Origin: Coprinopsis marcescibilis
Lineage: Eukaryota > Basidiomycota > Agaricomycetes > Agaricales > Psathyrellaceae
Reading direction: 5' to 3'
Length of the DNA stretch: 64,000 nt
Assembly: GCA_004369085.1 (NCBI GenBank)
Contig: ML210226.1
Span: 62,633 to 126,632 of the forward strand
Of this stretch, positions 27,039 to 38,800 are shown in pieces. A program made the position numbers and the translations under genes. The notes under the pieces are model-generated. The model saw only the letters and a program-made list of their open reading frames with translations, searched no databases and was not told the origin of the DNA. Within the stretch, counting starts at the first letter, position 1. Each line of letters starts with the position of its first letter.

Positions 27039-29207
27039 ATGTCTTCGACCCTGGTAGGGATGTTCCCACTAGCTGGGCCCGTTGTCGATTCAGATTCGCC
27101 GGAGAAGGTCGAGAGTGGTACCTTCAATCAATGGGCTCAGCGCACTAAAGGTGCTAACGGATGCTCAGCCACAGATATCGAGAAACTCAGAGAGCAAGAT
27201 CACGCAAAGCAAACCGCGATAGCGGAACGATCAGAAGCCGAACGACTTATCGACGAATCAGTCAAGTCATTCAAGCGCGAAGCTGCGGTTTTAAACCGCC
27301 AACGAAACGAATTACAACCTGTGTCACGATTGCCATACGAAGTCCTCCGTGATATACTCTTACAGTCCAAATCCAAGGACTGGCGTTCAAGATTCTTCAA
27401 GCGTATCCCCGAGGTCTCTTATCATTGGAGGCAGGTACTACTTGGACGCCCTCTAGTACCGCTCGCGATTCCGAGGCGAAAGGAGAGCGAGCAGATCATT
27501 GACAGCCGGGTCGATGCATTGGAACACAGCATAGCGGATCTAAGTCGACGACGAAACGAGTTACAGCTTGTGTCCAAGTTACCCAACGAAATCCTCTCCA
27601 GGATATTTCTGCTGCATGTCTATGGCCGGGACGCTGGGGACCCGAGGAAAGGAGCCAGGAAGTCGTTGACGGTGTCTCATCGTTGGAGGCAGGTGGTGCT
27701 GGGTTATGGCCAGCTATGGTCCGACATCTATTCAACAGTATCCCCTTGGGCAGAGCTAGAGCTGGAAAGGTCACAAGGGACCTTTCTCACCTTCGACGCA
27801 TCGATCGGTGAACAGAATCTATATCGTTCATGTCGTTCATTCACATTCCGGGCTGACCGCTCTGCTAAGGCGGAACGCTATCGCACCACCATAGCAGATA
27901 ATTTCACTGGAATTATGGACAAGGGATCCTCTCGTATGAAACAAATCAAGATACACGGACATTTTTCCGAAAAGGATCTGCCGAAACAACAATTTTCCGC
28001 GCCCTTGCTAGAGCAACTGTTCGTAAAGCGCCGTGATTACAGTGGCACCAAAAGTCCTCATTTGCTAGATCTATTCCAAGGAGGCACTCCCCAGTTGTTA
28101 GTCCTTGACATCCTAAATTCCACCATTTCGTGGGGGTCTCCGCTTCTGCGATCGAAAGAGCTCGCTATCCTCAAGTTGATATACGATGCAGGCAGTATAC
28201 CCAACCCAGCCATCGCACCCTTGGGCACGGAGGTCTTATCAGTCTTAAGCAACCTTCAACAACTTCAACAACTCGAGCTCGTTGGTGTGCCCCTCCCTTC
28301 GCCCGATACAATCCCACAGGAGCGAATTTTGTGCCAGTTCCCCGATATGGAGATTTTGGCGCTCTCCGGAACCATGGAAGAGGTTGGGGCTATCCTTGGC
28401 TGCTTTTCAATTCCGATCGACGCCATTCTCGACCTCAAATGTGTTGCAGATTATGTCGACGATGATATCCCCGCGCCAGTGGTCACGCAGTTAAGAGAAG
28501 CACTGATGTTTGCATGGCTTTCCTCACCTCTCTTGACTCCTTCCGATAGAACTACGAACTTCCAGGCAATCAAGTCTATCAAGCTTCACGGTGATATAAA
28601 ACGCCGAGGGGGATTGAATGACGACAAGCTAGTGCTTGGGTTGAGCGCTTGGCTCACTCCCGTCGACCTTTGGGGTAATGATTCCATGCCCTGGCCGGAC
28701 CTCAAGTTGAAGATAACCCAGCCAAATCTATACGGCGATCGTATGACCCCAGCTCTGATGGTTGTGCCATTGGACAAGCTCGAGAACTTTCACGCAGACT
28801 GTGTTGACGGGCAGTTGATGGAGGCCATGAGCACCTTGCCCAACTTACAACGACTCATACTGGACTCTGTCACGGGCGTCCACTTTATCGACTGCATCCT
28901 CAACAAGGCGGATCATGAACAAGCGTTGTGCTTCGCAAGACTCGAGGACTTGATGGTGCAAGAGATAGACTTTTACGACGGGAAGGCTGAAATTGACGAT
29001 TCAAACGTTGTCACTCCGGCAACCTTTTCCCGCTTCCTGCAAATGCGCCGCGACCACGGGGTAGAGATTCACCGTCTATTCTTTTCCAAGTGCTTCTATC
29101 TATCTGCGGATGCGGTAGACGATTTTAAGAAGTACATCAAGGACAAAGAGATACAGTGGGACATGGAGAGCCTTGTTGTTTGGTCGCGCCATTGGCCAGC
29201 CAAATAA
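27039..29207 (+). CDS. F-box protein D with two F-box segments in tandem
   Basis: The first in-frame ATG is 27039 (MSSTLVGMFPLAGPVVDS). The protein of about 722 residues contains the family's N-terminal module twice. Copy 1 has a helix ending in LNRQRNELQPVSRLPYEVLR, then IPEVSYHWRQVLLG (about 27200-27455). Copy 2 has LSRRRNELQLVSKLPNEILS, then RKSLTVSHRWRQVVLGYGQ and LWSDIYSTVSPW (about 27490-27750). Copy 1 lacks the LWSDIY continuation and looks like a truncated internal duplication. The rest is Leu-rich like F-box A-C. It lies on the same strand as the array, with the aspartic protease between. Substrate unknown. Whether both F-boxes bind Skp1 cannot be told from sequence. Confidence 0.78.
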   Translation: MSSTLVGMFPLAGPVVDSDSPEKVESGTFNQWAQRTKGANGCSATDIEKLREQDHAKQTAIAERSEAERLIDESVKSFKREAAVLNRQRNELQPVSRLPYEVLRDILLQSKSKDWRSRFFKRIPEVSYHWRQVLLGRPLVPLAIPRRKESEQIIDSRVDALEHSIADLSRRRNELQLVSKLPNEILSRIFLLHVYGRDAGDPRKGARKSLTVSHRWRQVVLGYGQLWSDIYSTVSPWAELELERSQGTFLTFDASIGEQNLYRSCRSFTFRADRSAKAERYRTTIADNFTGIMDKGSSRMKQIKIHGHFSEKDLPKQQFSAPLLEQLFVKRRDYSGTKSPHLLDLFQGGTPQLLVLDILNSTISWGSPLLRSKELAILKLIYDAGSIPNPAIAPLGTEVLSVLSNLQQLQQLELVGVPLPSPDTIPQERILCQFPDMEILALSGTMEEVGAILGCFSIPIDAILDLKCVADYVDDDIPAPVVTQLREALMFAWLSSPLLTPSDRTTNFQAIKSIKLHGDIKRRGGLNDDKLVLGLSAWLTPVDLWGNDSMPWPDLKLKITQPNLYGDRMTPALMVVPLDKLENFHADCVDGQLMEAMSTLPNLQRLILDSVTGVHFIDCILNKADHEQALCFARLEDLMVQEIDFYDGKAEIDDSNVVTPATFSRFLQMRRDHGVEIHRLFFSKCFYLSADAVDDFKKYIKDKEIQWDMESLVVWSRHWPAK

Positions 29208-29643
29208 TTGCGAGTCTGATGTAGATTTATACTGCCAAGATACCCGTCGGTCGGTTTGTTCTGTCCATCCAGGTTGAGTAGCTTTTTAAGGAAACGTCCG
29301 TTCCTGCCCGTGTTGGGCGTATCGTTCCATGTGTCTTGCTTTTGTATATACGCATCTTTTGTTATTTACATGTAACCAGCAGTAACAATTCAATACCTTG
29401 CCGTATGCGATTCAAATTTCAGGCCAAGTGTCTTGACAGTCCATCAGCCTCTGAGTCAGCCTTCGGAACTCGTTGAGCACCATTTACCCCTTTGGCACTA
29501 CATCATCGTCATTTTTGAGGCTTTGCTGGCTTTCTTTTTGAGGTCTGTGTTGCACATATAGTCCTACGACTCCGGATCAGATAGAATCGTAAACCAATAT
29601 AAGTATGTACTTTTGTACCGTGGATGGACAGTACGCGCCGATA
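29208..29643. other. Convergent 3' region between F-box D (+) and the secreted-protein gene (-)
   Basis: Both neighbours end into this 436-bp stretch, so it should hold two 3' UTRs and terminators. No gene seen. Confidence 0.45.
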
Positions 29644-30725
29644 CTATACCCGCACAACTCGCAATACTGCAACGCGTCCGTCTTGCGATATTCCGTGATT
29701 CACATCTAAAGGGAAATGAGCTATCAGACACTGAGCCCACACAAAAGCGAAGACGACTTACCTTTGTCTCCTTCTTCCAACAAACCCGTTATCCATTCCA
29801 CCTCTGCTTTCCACCACCGTCCCTGCCAATTCGTTCCATGTTTTGCACGCCTCACAAACCAGTTCCTGCCTATAGAATGGGTCAACGGATTCATATTTGA
29901 ATTGAAGCATGATGGGGAACAGACCTAGGTTGTAACCGTTTGGTACGATCATGTGGTTGCGACGTGAGTCCTGAAAGTGGTGTAAGACTCTCTAGTGAAC
30001 AGAAGTCTCAACGTGCATACTGACGTTTTCTTGGGACGCCCTGCGGGAGACCGTCAAAAATCGAGATTCAGGACGTCACCCAGGGCTTGATACATACCCG
30101 ATGAACCATGCTCCGCTGTTTGCTGCTGTCCCGTTTTGTTTCCAAGCACGAAAGTGTTGGCCACCTACACATTGAACAGTCAGCCAAAGGAAGCGATGAT
30201 TGGCAGGAAATACACAGACCTGCCAGGCTTTCCCAGCAAGTGCCCCACACAGGGAAATAATGTTGTCGAGCAACGATAAGCTCTATTTTGCGATCGTCGC
30301 CGTCGCCCAAGTCAGCTTGATGTCGGTGTCCGTAGTGCAGGCCCAGGCATTCCGCAGAGTAACCCAGAGACCTGAATAGGATGTCGGTTACGGTCAAGTG
30401 CCTGTCATTGAACTGTGGAGAACCCACTTGGCGTATGCATTGAAACCCGTGTCGGTGAGGACATAGGGGTCCGAAAGGTTCGAAATAATGATATTCAATG
30501 GTTCTCCCAAGTCGCCATCGGTAAACTTCAGGTATTGGTCAATTCTGTTGACAAAACTAGAGAAAAATTAGAACGTACATCAAGCAACCTCCCTCCATTA
30601 ACCCTGGGATCTCCCCAGCCAATCAAGGCACTACGGCTGTCCTCGAGCAAGAGAGGTGACTGAGGGTCTACAGGAGAGGCCGCGACACAAGTCAGAACCA
30701 ATATCCAGACCGTGTAGAGGAGCAT
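29644..30725 (-). CDS. Secreted protein of an unnamed basidiomycete family
   Basis: The signal peptide is MLLYTVWILVLTCVAASP, from the ATG at 30725-30723. I could join seven exons in frame. In order they give the block around SALIGWGDPRVNGGRLLD; FTDGDLGEPLNIIISNLSDP; YAKSLGYSAECLGLHYGHRH; DLGDGDDRKIELIVARQHYF; PVWGTCWESLAGG; QHFRAWKQNGTAANSGAWFI; a 16-nt exon (30025-30040) inside GASQEN; HMIVPNGYNLGRNWFVRRA; WWKAEVEWITGLLEEGDK; and finally AHFPLDVNHGISQDGRVAVL, stopping at 29644. From memory this layout (WGTCWES...HFRAW...GAWFI...VPNGYN..R...W.G.WWKAEVEW...NHGI.QDGRVA.L) recurs in secreted proteins of agarics with no assigned function. Conserved Trp, Cys and His residues suggest a stable extracellular fold. 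Gene fully intact. Function not known. Confidence 0.72.
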
Positions 30726-31622
30726 TCGGGTGATCCAGGCTGATTCTAGAGCCTTCGCGCCGATGCTCGTTCAAACTGAAAGTGTTAAAAGGTGAGACAG
30801 TTAATAGTCCTTGCTGAGCGATAACTGGCAAATTAAAGGAGAGTTCTGAGGAGCGTGATACAATCTTTGTGGCTTGGGGTTCTGGCCAGTGGTGAAGCAC
30901 CATGCATGCAGGCCGTCGGGAAAAGACAATTTCGAGGAATGGAGAAGAGCGGGGTTTGTTTTGCGAAACAGACATCTGACCGACACGTGCAGAGCTTTTA
31001 CGCGCCGAATCGAAGAGTCAAGACTCAAGACAAGGTCAAAGGCGTAAAGCTTCAACCACATATCCTAGTCAACCGTTGTAATCCATTGCAGAACCGAATC
31101 ATCGTCGACATAGTCCGGTGCGCATTAATGGAAGCTCTTGGTCAAAGAACTTGAGGTTGTCATAGGGCTCGTCGCTTCCTGTACCCGAATTGGAGGAACC
31201 GAGTTCCAAAGTTATGACAAGTCCCTCTTCAAAAACCCAGGAAGCCCATAGTTGTCGAGAATTGCCAGAAACCTCTGAACTGGGAGACTTGAGAAGTTGG
31301 AACTGGGAAACGGGTGAAAGAACTGCCGTGGTAGGAGGGCCAAATCGTCCCGGTTGTCCAGGACAATTCAGCAGCGTTTTTCATCTGCGGCTAATCCACA
31401 ATGAGCACTGTATTAGCAGTACATCCAAGGGTATGTGGTCGTCATTGGTCGTGGTCGTCGTCATCGCCGTGGCTGGTCGCGATTGTTGTCCATGGTTGTC
31501 ACAGGCAAGCCGGTCATTGATCGCAGCCCACGTGGTACAATATTCATGATGGATCTGTTGGACCGCCATTTCACTGTTTCTTCTTCCTCTCATCTTGTCA
31601 GCATTTATTCAGGACATTGACC
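30726..31622. promoter_or_regulatory. Divergent interval between the secreted-protein gene (-) and AVL9 (+)
   Basis: About 0.9 kb lies between two divergent starts and presumably contains both promoters. The small open frames here (for example 30801-31061 -, 31190-31549 +) show no family features. Confidence 0.4.
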
Positions 31623-34600
31623 ATGGCCACACCGTCGTTGCCATTACCAGCGTTGTCGCCACCAAAGACGACCATCTTGGACTCAAAGCATACCCGCACA
31701 CTGTCCCGGGATTCCGACGCAGATACCGCATCTCAAAAGTCAATTTCGCTTTCATCGCCCTCTGATTCGCCTAGGAACTCCATAATCAGTGACAAGGACC
31801 CCCGACAGTCGTTTGTGACGACGAGCTCAGACTCGTATTCGTACATTAGACGGGATTCAGATGCTTACAGTGGAATAGACGACGATGTCAGCCGGTTTGA
31901 TGTCGCCGGTGGTCCCGCTGCTGTTCCATATGCACCAGTTGCGTCGGATACGTCAGCGTCGTGGGGCCGAGACGATTCAGGAGATAGCAGGTCGATACCA
32001 TTGCCAACATACCCCCCAACCCAAAAGCACCACGACGACTCAGCATCCATTGCTTCATTTGCATCAACTTCTTCGAGAAAGGCTCGACCGGAATCTTTGG
32101 TGGTCTCGATTCCAAACGGCCAGCTCATCCTCGGAGTTGCTCTAGTTGATTTCAATCACCTAGTATGAATGCTCCGTAGCATCCAATTGCGACACTGTTG
32201 ACTAATTCCGGGCATAGGTCGGACCTCGAGTGGAATTTTGGCGTGGAGAAGTCTTTGAGGATGAGGAGGTCGCAAAGATCCTACCTTTCCTCGCTCTACC
32301 AGATGGTGCTCATATGGTGCGTAGCCCGCGAGACTCTTGCGTAACTTTATTCACACACTCCCCCAGAGTGCCGAGGACTACTCCTACTTCCACATCGTCC
32401 AACCCGGGCCAAACCCGACAACTCTCTTCGGAATTTCGTAAGGCTTCATTTAATGACCGCAATCTTCGCAGTCTGACGATTACAGATGCAATCAACAAAT
32501 CGCTGCATCAGAGCTTGTTAACAAGCCTGCGGATGTGACGCGGTCGACTGTCCAGAAAGCAGTTGTCGTGTTGGCGTCGAAGCCAGTGTTTGGACCTATT
32601 CGGTAAGCTCACGTCCTCTTTTGTCTTACTACTGAAATTCTGAGGCGATCTTTGTTGCGCTTTAGAGAAAAACTACGAGTTGTGACGACTGCGCTATTTG
32701 CACAGAGGTGTGTTAGGTTTTCCGTTTGCGTTCCAATATCAGGAAACAGCCGAACATTCCATAGGGATTTTAGCGATTACAAGATCCTCGAGGATTTCGG
32801 GGCGACTTTGGGGTTCTCATTGCCAAGTCAACTCACAGAGAGTGGACTTTACATGGGTGCGTTCCTTTTCTGGTGCTGTAGTCAAATTAATTCAACTTGT
32901 TCTCAATAGGAACCAGTCTGTCAGTGCATCGTTCAATAGCCATAGCTTCAAACTAATCGTCACCACAAAACAGTCGGGAACTGGTCCATACCTTCAGACA
33001 GCGCACCCTTGTGCTTGTGAAGGCTTTAATCCTACAGAAACGAGTACGTCCCCACATATTCTGGTACTTGATATCGACATTAACTGCATTCAAATTTTAC
33101 AGATCATGTTCTACGGATACCCTGTGGAAAAGCTATGCACCTTCCAGTACTCTCTGGTATCCCTTCTTCCAGGTCAGCCTGACACAGTCTTAAACCCCTG
33201 ATCCGACCTAAATGATCTGCCACAGGTCTGCTGCAGAATCTAGACGATTGTGGATCACCACCTCTGGCCACTAGAGCATCAAGCCTTAAGAAGCCTAACT
33301 CGTTGAAGACCTCTGATCGAAAGAGTATGCTCGCGTTCATGGGCCTACCGTTGGACATTTTCGGCCAGGTATGCGTCGAATTTCTACCACAGCCCTACAT
33401 CGTCTAAAAATCCGTCAGGACGCCCTATTCCAACCATACTTACCTCTCCAACAATTGGACATGCTTCGCAACACCCCCAGCTGGCTTTGTGGATGCACGA
33501 ATTCCATTGTGACGCAACAGAAGGAAATCGATCTCTTGGTCCATGTAGGTCCTTCTCCTCTAGACCTAGTGCCGGAGTCCGACTTTCATTGTTCTAGACC
33601 GATACTGGGATGTTCGAGTTCAGAGATCCACAACTTGAGCGGTCTGCAGGCCTGACCGCGGCGGATCGGAAGTGGATGGACGATATCATCAGAGATGTTA
33701 ACGAGGGTTGGGACGAGGATGACCCCACTAAACCTCATGGAATGAAGTGAGCTTCTGGTTTCGCCTCTATAGACGAAACGCATTTCTGATGCGCTTCAGG
33801 TTCAAAGGCAGTGACGACTATTTGAGGTCTAAGGTACGGTTTCTCCTGTTCTTGCCGCGTGCTGTGCGTACTGACGATTGCATTCGTTTAGTTCGAAGAA
33901 TACATCAACTCTGCACTTTCAACTGTGAAATACCGAGACTTTATGGCCAAAGGAGACGCTAGTGGCGTGCTGATAACGTCTGATGGTTAGCAATGTTTAC
34001 TCACCTCAACAAATTATTGAAATGTTAATTGTCTTCGATCCAGGAAACGACATGAATGCCATCGAAGACTTTAACCCGCTTTGGGTATCAGAATTCAAAA
34101 AGACGCGAGCATACTCTGTTTGGGAACGAGTCACTGATTCGCTGCTTTTTGACATCGTCGAACCCCGGTAAGCCAACCACACACTGCCTGCAATCATTTC
34201 ACCTTTGCTCACCACCCATATTTAAAGCCATCCCTGCAATGAAAAACCATCAGTCGTGGCAGATATCGGATTACGACTCCAAGAAGGTATCCAGGAACTC
34301 AAGCTTGACCAACAACTAGCACCAGCTCGAGAAGCTGTTGCAAGAACTTTTGCCACCGGCTCTACCAACCTTCTCAAAGCAGTCGAAGGCGTCCGTGGAC
34401 GTTGGGCCCGATCAGCCAGCTCGTCATCGACAAACATAGCCCCAACCGATGCGTCCCGAGCCAGCACACCGCCAGTGGAGGTATCCAGATCTGATTTGGA
34501 GGGCGACGAAGGGCCGAAGACCGCCACGCAGCCAAGCTTCATCCGCCCATTTTCATTATCGTCCAAGGCATTCTCGCTCACATCACCTGGTCCCGCATCG

Positions 34601-35086
34601 ACATCCTCCGCGGCTGCCACTACGCCTGCACCCTCTGAGCCTGCCAGTGGGGCTGCGAGCCCACTCAGCGGGTGGAGTGCGAATTTCAACTCGTTCGGAT
34701 CCTTCTTCTCGGAGAAAGCGTCGAGGATGTCGCTGGGCACCAGACAGCGATCTCCGAGTGAGGACGTGCAGCAGCAGGATCAGCAGAAGAGGAGCTCTGC
34801 GTCTGCGTCTGCGGGAGGCGTGGCGAGGGAGGGACAGGTGAATGGGGATGCTAAGCATGCGTCGACCAAGTCTATGTCGACTTTTTCGACGTGGAGTAGT
34901 TTGAGTGCGTTGGTTTCGCCGCCTCCTGCGCAAAGCCAGCATCCTCAGCCGATGCCGCCATCACCTCCGCCACCTATGACACAGCCACCGGCGCAAATAC
35001 CGGTAGAAGCACCGCTGCCCCCGACGTTGACCGCAGAGCCAGTGACGATTTCAAATCCGGGTGCAGATGTCAAAACGCAAAGTTAG
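31623..35086 (+). CDS. AVL9: Late secretory pathway protein Avl9 (DENN-related)
   Basis: Avl9 acts in exit from the Golgi to the plasma membrane and has a DENN-like architecture. After a Ser/Asp-rich N-terminal tail (start MATPSLPLPALSPPKTT at 31623), the conserved module begins around SIPNGQLILGVALVDFNHL and GPRVEFWRGEVF. It continues with KILPFLALPDGAHM, then EDYSYFHIVQPGPNPTTLFG with ISCNQQIAASEL (after an intron), KPADVTRSTVQKAVVVLASK, REKLRVVTTALFAQRDFSDY, IMFYGYPVEKLCTFQYSLVS, MLAFMGLPLDIFGQDALFQP, and LPLQQLDMLRNTPSWLCGCT with NSIVTQQKEIDLLVH. About ten short introns interrupt this region. The C-terminal part (34256-35086) is a Ser/Pro/Ala-rich disordered tail ending in DVKTQS. Order and content match Avl9 of other fungi. 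Confidence 0.88.
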
Positions 35087-35881
35087 GAGGGGTGATATGA
35101 TACAAGTGGTGCTGTAACGGCACATTGGCGATGTAAAGAAGTGACACTGTTGTACTCACTAACTAATAATGTTGTTTGTAGAGAAGGCGTGTAACTGGCA
35201 TTGGGCATGTATTATTTAACGAAGCATAGACGATCGACTCATCTATTTACCCAAAGTCTCGTAGTATTTTAAGGAGTATTTTAAGGAAGACGACACTGTG
35301 GCCAGACCGACCGGTTTTATTTCAATGTTTCGGTTGCTTTGGCCTGAGGTAATTTAACCTTGCCAGGCGCCTTCATTATTATCGACTTCTTTTTATCGCT
35401 TCCATTATCCCCACAGAACCAGATCTGACTGCTTCTTTTGCTACTACTAACTACTCCGCCGTTGTTAGTTGCTAACTATCTTCCGAAGCTGGACCTCGAG
35501 AAACCCTCCAAACCGGACTCTTACCAGACAGGATTCAGTGATGTTCAGGGCTGCTCCGGGTCTGGCACCTATCGAAAGCTCTTCGATACGGCCATTGAAG
35601 TTCGTTGGCGAACTGGACCATTCTTTCTTTCGTCTCGTGCGAGATGCGTGTCCAAAAGACTCTATTGAACGCCTATGAGACTTTTACCTACTTACCTACT
35701 CAAGACGGGGTATGCGATATAACTGTCAGTTCCTACCTATATGTCAATGAAATAATTACTATCTAGTATACTATACGAAGAAGGTCAAAGAAAATTGCCG
35801 AAAACATGGGGTATTGAAATTATTAAAACTTGCAAACCTATTTTTTGGTCGGAACAGTGAGTGGTGGTTGTTGTTGTTTGT
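35087..35881. other. Convergent 3' region between AVL9 (+) and the ABC transporter (-)
   Basis: This is about 0.8 kb with no gene. It should contain two 3' UTRs and terminators. The sequence GTATTTTAAGGA occurs twice within about 30 bp near 35270-35290, a small direct repeat. Confidence 0.45.
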
Positions 35882-38800
35882 CTATTCGTTCTTTCTGAGT
35901 CCTTGGAGCTGGACGTATTCGTAATAGTCTCCTCGTTTAGCGATCAATTGGTCATGAGTTCCGGATTCGCTGACACGCCCGTCTTTCACGAAGTAGCTGT
36001 CAAACCCAGGTCAGTCAGGAGTCTATACCTACAAGTTCGTGTTTCGGCTCCACTTACATGCAGTCGGCGTTTTGGATGGTAGATAATCTATGGGCAATGG
36101 CGATCGTGGTCCGTCCTCTAGAAGCTTGATCAAGTGCAGCCTGAACGACCTTCTCAGAGTTGGAGTCCAAAGCAGAAGTGGCCTAACAAAACACGAGTCA
36201 GTACATGATCCAAACGCGCCAACACCTGACCCACCTCATCTAATAGTAAGACCTTGGGATTGCGGAGCAGGGCACGCGCGATTGCAATGCGTTCTAAGTA
36301 ACCAAAGATAGTCAGTAAATGTGACAAGCTTGATCAAAGCAGAAACGAAATGCGCACGTTTCTGACCACCGGAGAGCTGAGAGCCCTTGCCACCGACTTG
36401 GGTGTCAAAGCCGCTATAGGACGGTTATCAGGTTGACATTTTGATAGCACGAAACCAATACATACTCAGGTAATGAGTTGATAAACTCGAGAATGTTGGC
36501 GTTTCTGCACGCAGCTTCTATCTCTTCTTGGGTGACTTCCTCGACGGGCTTGATGGCTCCAAGAAGGATGTTGAACCTGACCGTGCCGGCATAAAGTGTT
36601 GGCTCTTGAGACACGAGGGCAATCTGCTTGCGATATTCTTGAACGTTGAGCTCGTCGATCTTCTCCCCGTCAAGCTGCAGAAAAAGCCGTTGAGAAAACT
36701 AAAACAAGTCATCAAAACATAGACGCTCACGTAGATTTCTCCGGCAAGTGGATCATAAAACCGTTCGACAAGTTGGATGCTAGAAGCGCACGAACAACGT
36801 CAGTCTCCTTATCTGCCAGTGATCAAACATAAAATGAAACGTACACAGTACTCTTTCCAGATCCACTGGCTCCAACCAAGGCAATATAAGTACCGGGCTG
36901 GACTTCAAACGAAAAGTCGCGCAAAACGCGGACGCTGGGTCGGGTAGGATACCTGAAATGGATGTTCTCGAAACGCAAGTGTCCCTTGACTAGAGTCGCA
37001 TCAAGCTTCTTTCCAGATTCCGAGTTGGCATCGATTTCTGGCATGGAGTCCAACAACTTGATGATATCGGAGCCTGCTCCCTTGGCGGAAGAGACATCGG
37101 GCACGAAAGCGAAGACATTTCCGGCTTGGATGGCGCTGAATGTCGTACTCTATATCCCCAATAATCATTAAGTCACAAGGCAGCCGGGTGGAGAGAATTC
37201 ACGTACCATGAGACCCACGAAGAACTGGAAGGTCGAGATCTCGCCTGTGGCAATCAATGTTGATCCGTACCAGAAGATGAGCGCGATTACGAAGAAGACG
37301 GTGGCTTGAGAGAACGAGAAGAGGCCTTGACTCCAGACAGAGGACTTGTTGGACTTCTTCAGAGGTCCCTCCAAACTGTGGCTGTAGAGGCGCAAGCAGT
37401 CATCTTCACGAGTGAGGGAAGCGACTGTGCGGATGGAGGCGGCGGCTTCGCAAGCCAGTTGTGCAGACTCTTCGTGAGCTTTCTTGTTGACTTGGTCCTT
37501 CATGACGACAACGCGCTGTAATAACAAGCGGATAAGCGATTGTAGACATCCATAACGTAGAAGATAACGAACCAAACGAATGTATCCGGGAGACACCAAA
37601 ACAGGGATACAAGCTACAAGGGATTTAATGGTTAGATTATACATTTCCCATCTGGAAAACACACCTACCCATTCCGACGAGACCGAGTTTCCAGACAAAT
37701 GCAAGGCCGAGAACAGAGCCAAGGATGAGGGTAGCGAAGGATTGAACAATAGCGCCCAAAGTAATGCCAGCCAGGCCGTTGACCTTTTCGGGGTTGCTGC
37801 TCAGCTTTGTAGTCAAAGCACCAGTCTAAAAACAAGAATGAATAAGTCAAAGCCTCGAGACGAGATGTCCAACTCACATTGTTCTCATCGCGGTCGAAGT
37901 ACTCAACTATAACAGGTTTCAGATTAATATCATCGCAGAGTAATGCAGAAAACTCACCGTCTTGTCTGAGGATAGCCCTGAAGCTCAATGTTCGAAGTCG
38001 GGCAGTCAAAGCAGCAGCCGCGGAAGAAAGAAGGAAGTTGGTGAAACCAATCGACATGGTGGAAATAATGGCGATAAGGAAGAACCACAGTCCGTTTCTG
38101 TCACCATTCCTTCTGAGTAAAGCGCGGGATTCATCGCTAGTGGGGTCCACCTGAAAACCTTCAATACCCTTGGCAAACACGATACCAAAGGCGGGGTAAA
38201 CAGATCCAGTGGCTGGAAAGGGGATAGGCGAGTTAATATTTTGGTCGAATGTGTTACGGACGAAAATACTCACCGACGGCGCTAAGAGTTCCCAATGCGT
38301 ATTTGGGCCACTGATCCCGCACGAGCAATCCCATTCGCTTGAAAAGGAACGGTAAACTGTGGTCCCCTTCTTCTTTCTTGTCTCCTTGTCCGAGCTTTCG
38401 CTGTTCTATGATTTCGCTAGCGAGGGAACGTCCGGTGTTGCGACGACCGAGAGGAGCCTCTTCGCGAGCAGCCTTTTCCACGTTAGTCTCTCCAGTATCC
38501 GAACCTTCGGGGATGTCCTCAATTGCTTGAGCATCCTGGGCCTCACGAAGCTTCTGGGCTTGCACCAGTCGAGCGTAGGCGCCACCAGATGTCAACAGCT
38601 CATTGTGAGTACCGAATTCCAGAACTTCTCCTTCGCCCATAACGTAGATGATGTCGGCGTCCTTAATCGTGGACAAGCGGTGAGCAATGGTGATCGTTGT
38701 GCGACCTGTGAACGGAGAAAGGTACAAGTCAGCCCAACCTCGAAGGAAAAATACTATCAGAAAGAGGATACATACCAGCCGCGGCCTTATCGAGGGCATC

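Noticed and set aside
30555..30580. A 22-nt intron (GTACGT...CTCTAG) in the secreted-protein gene
   Set aside because: Joining there gives a stop within six codons. A 53-nt intron ending in CTGAAG gives the conserved reading instead.
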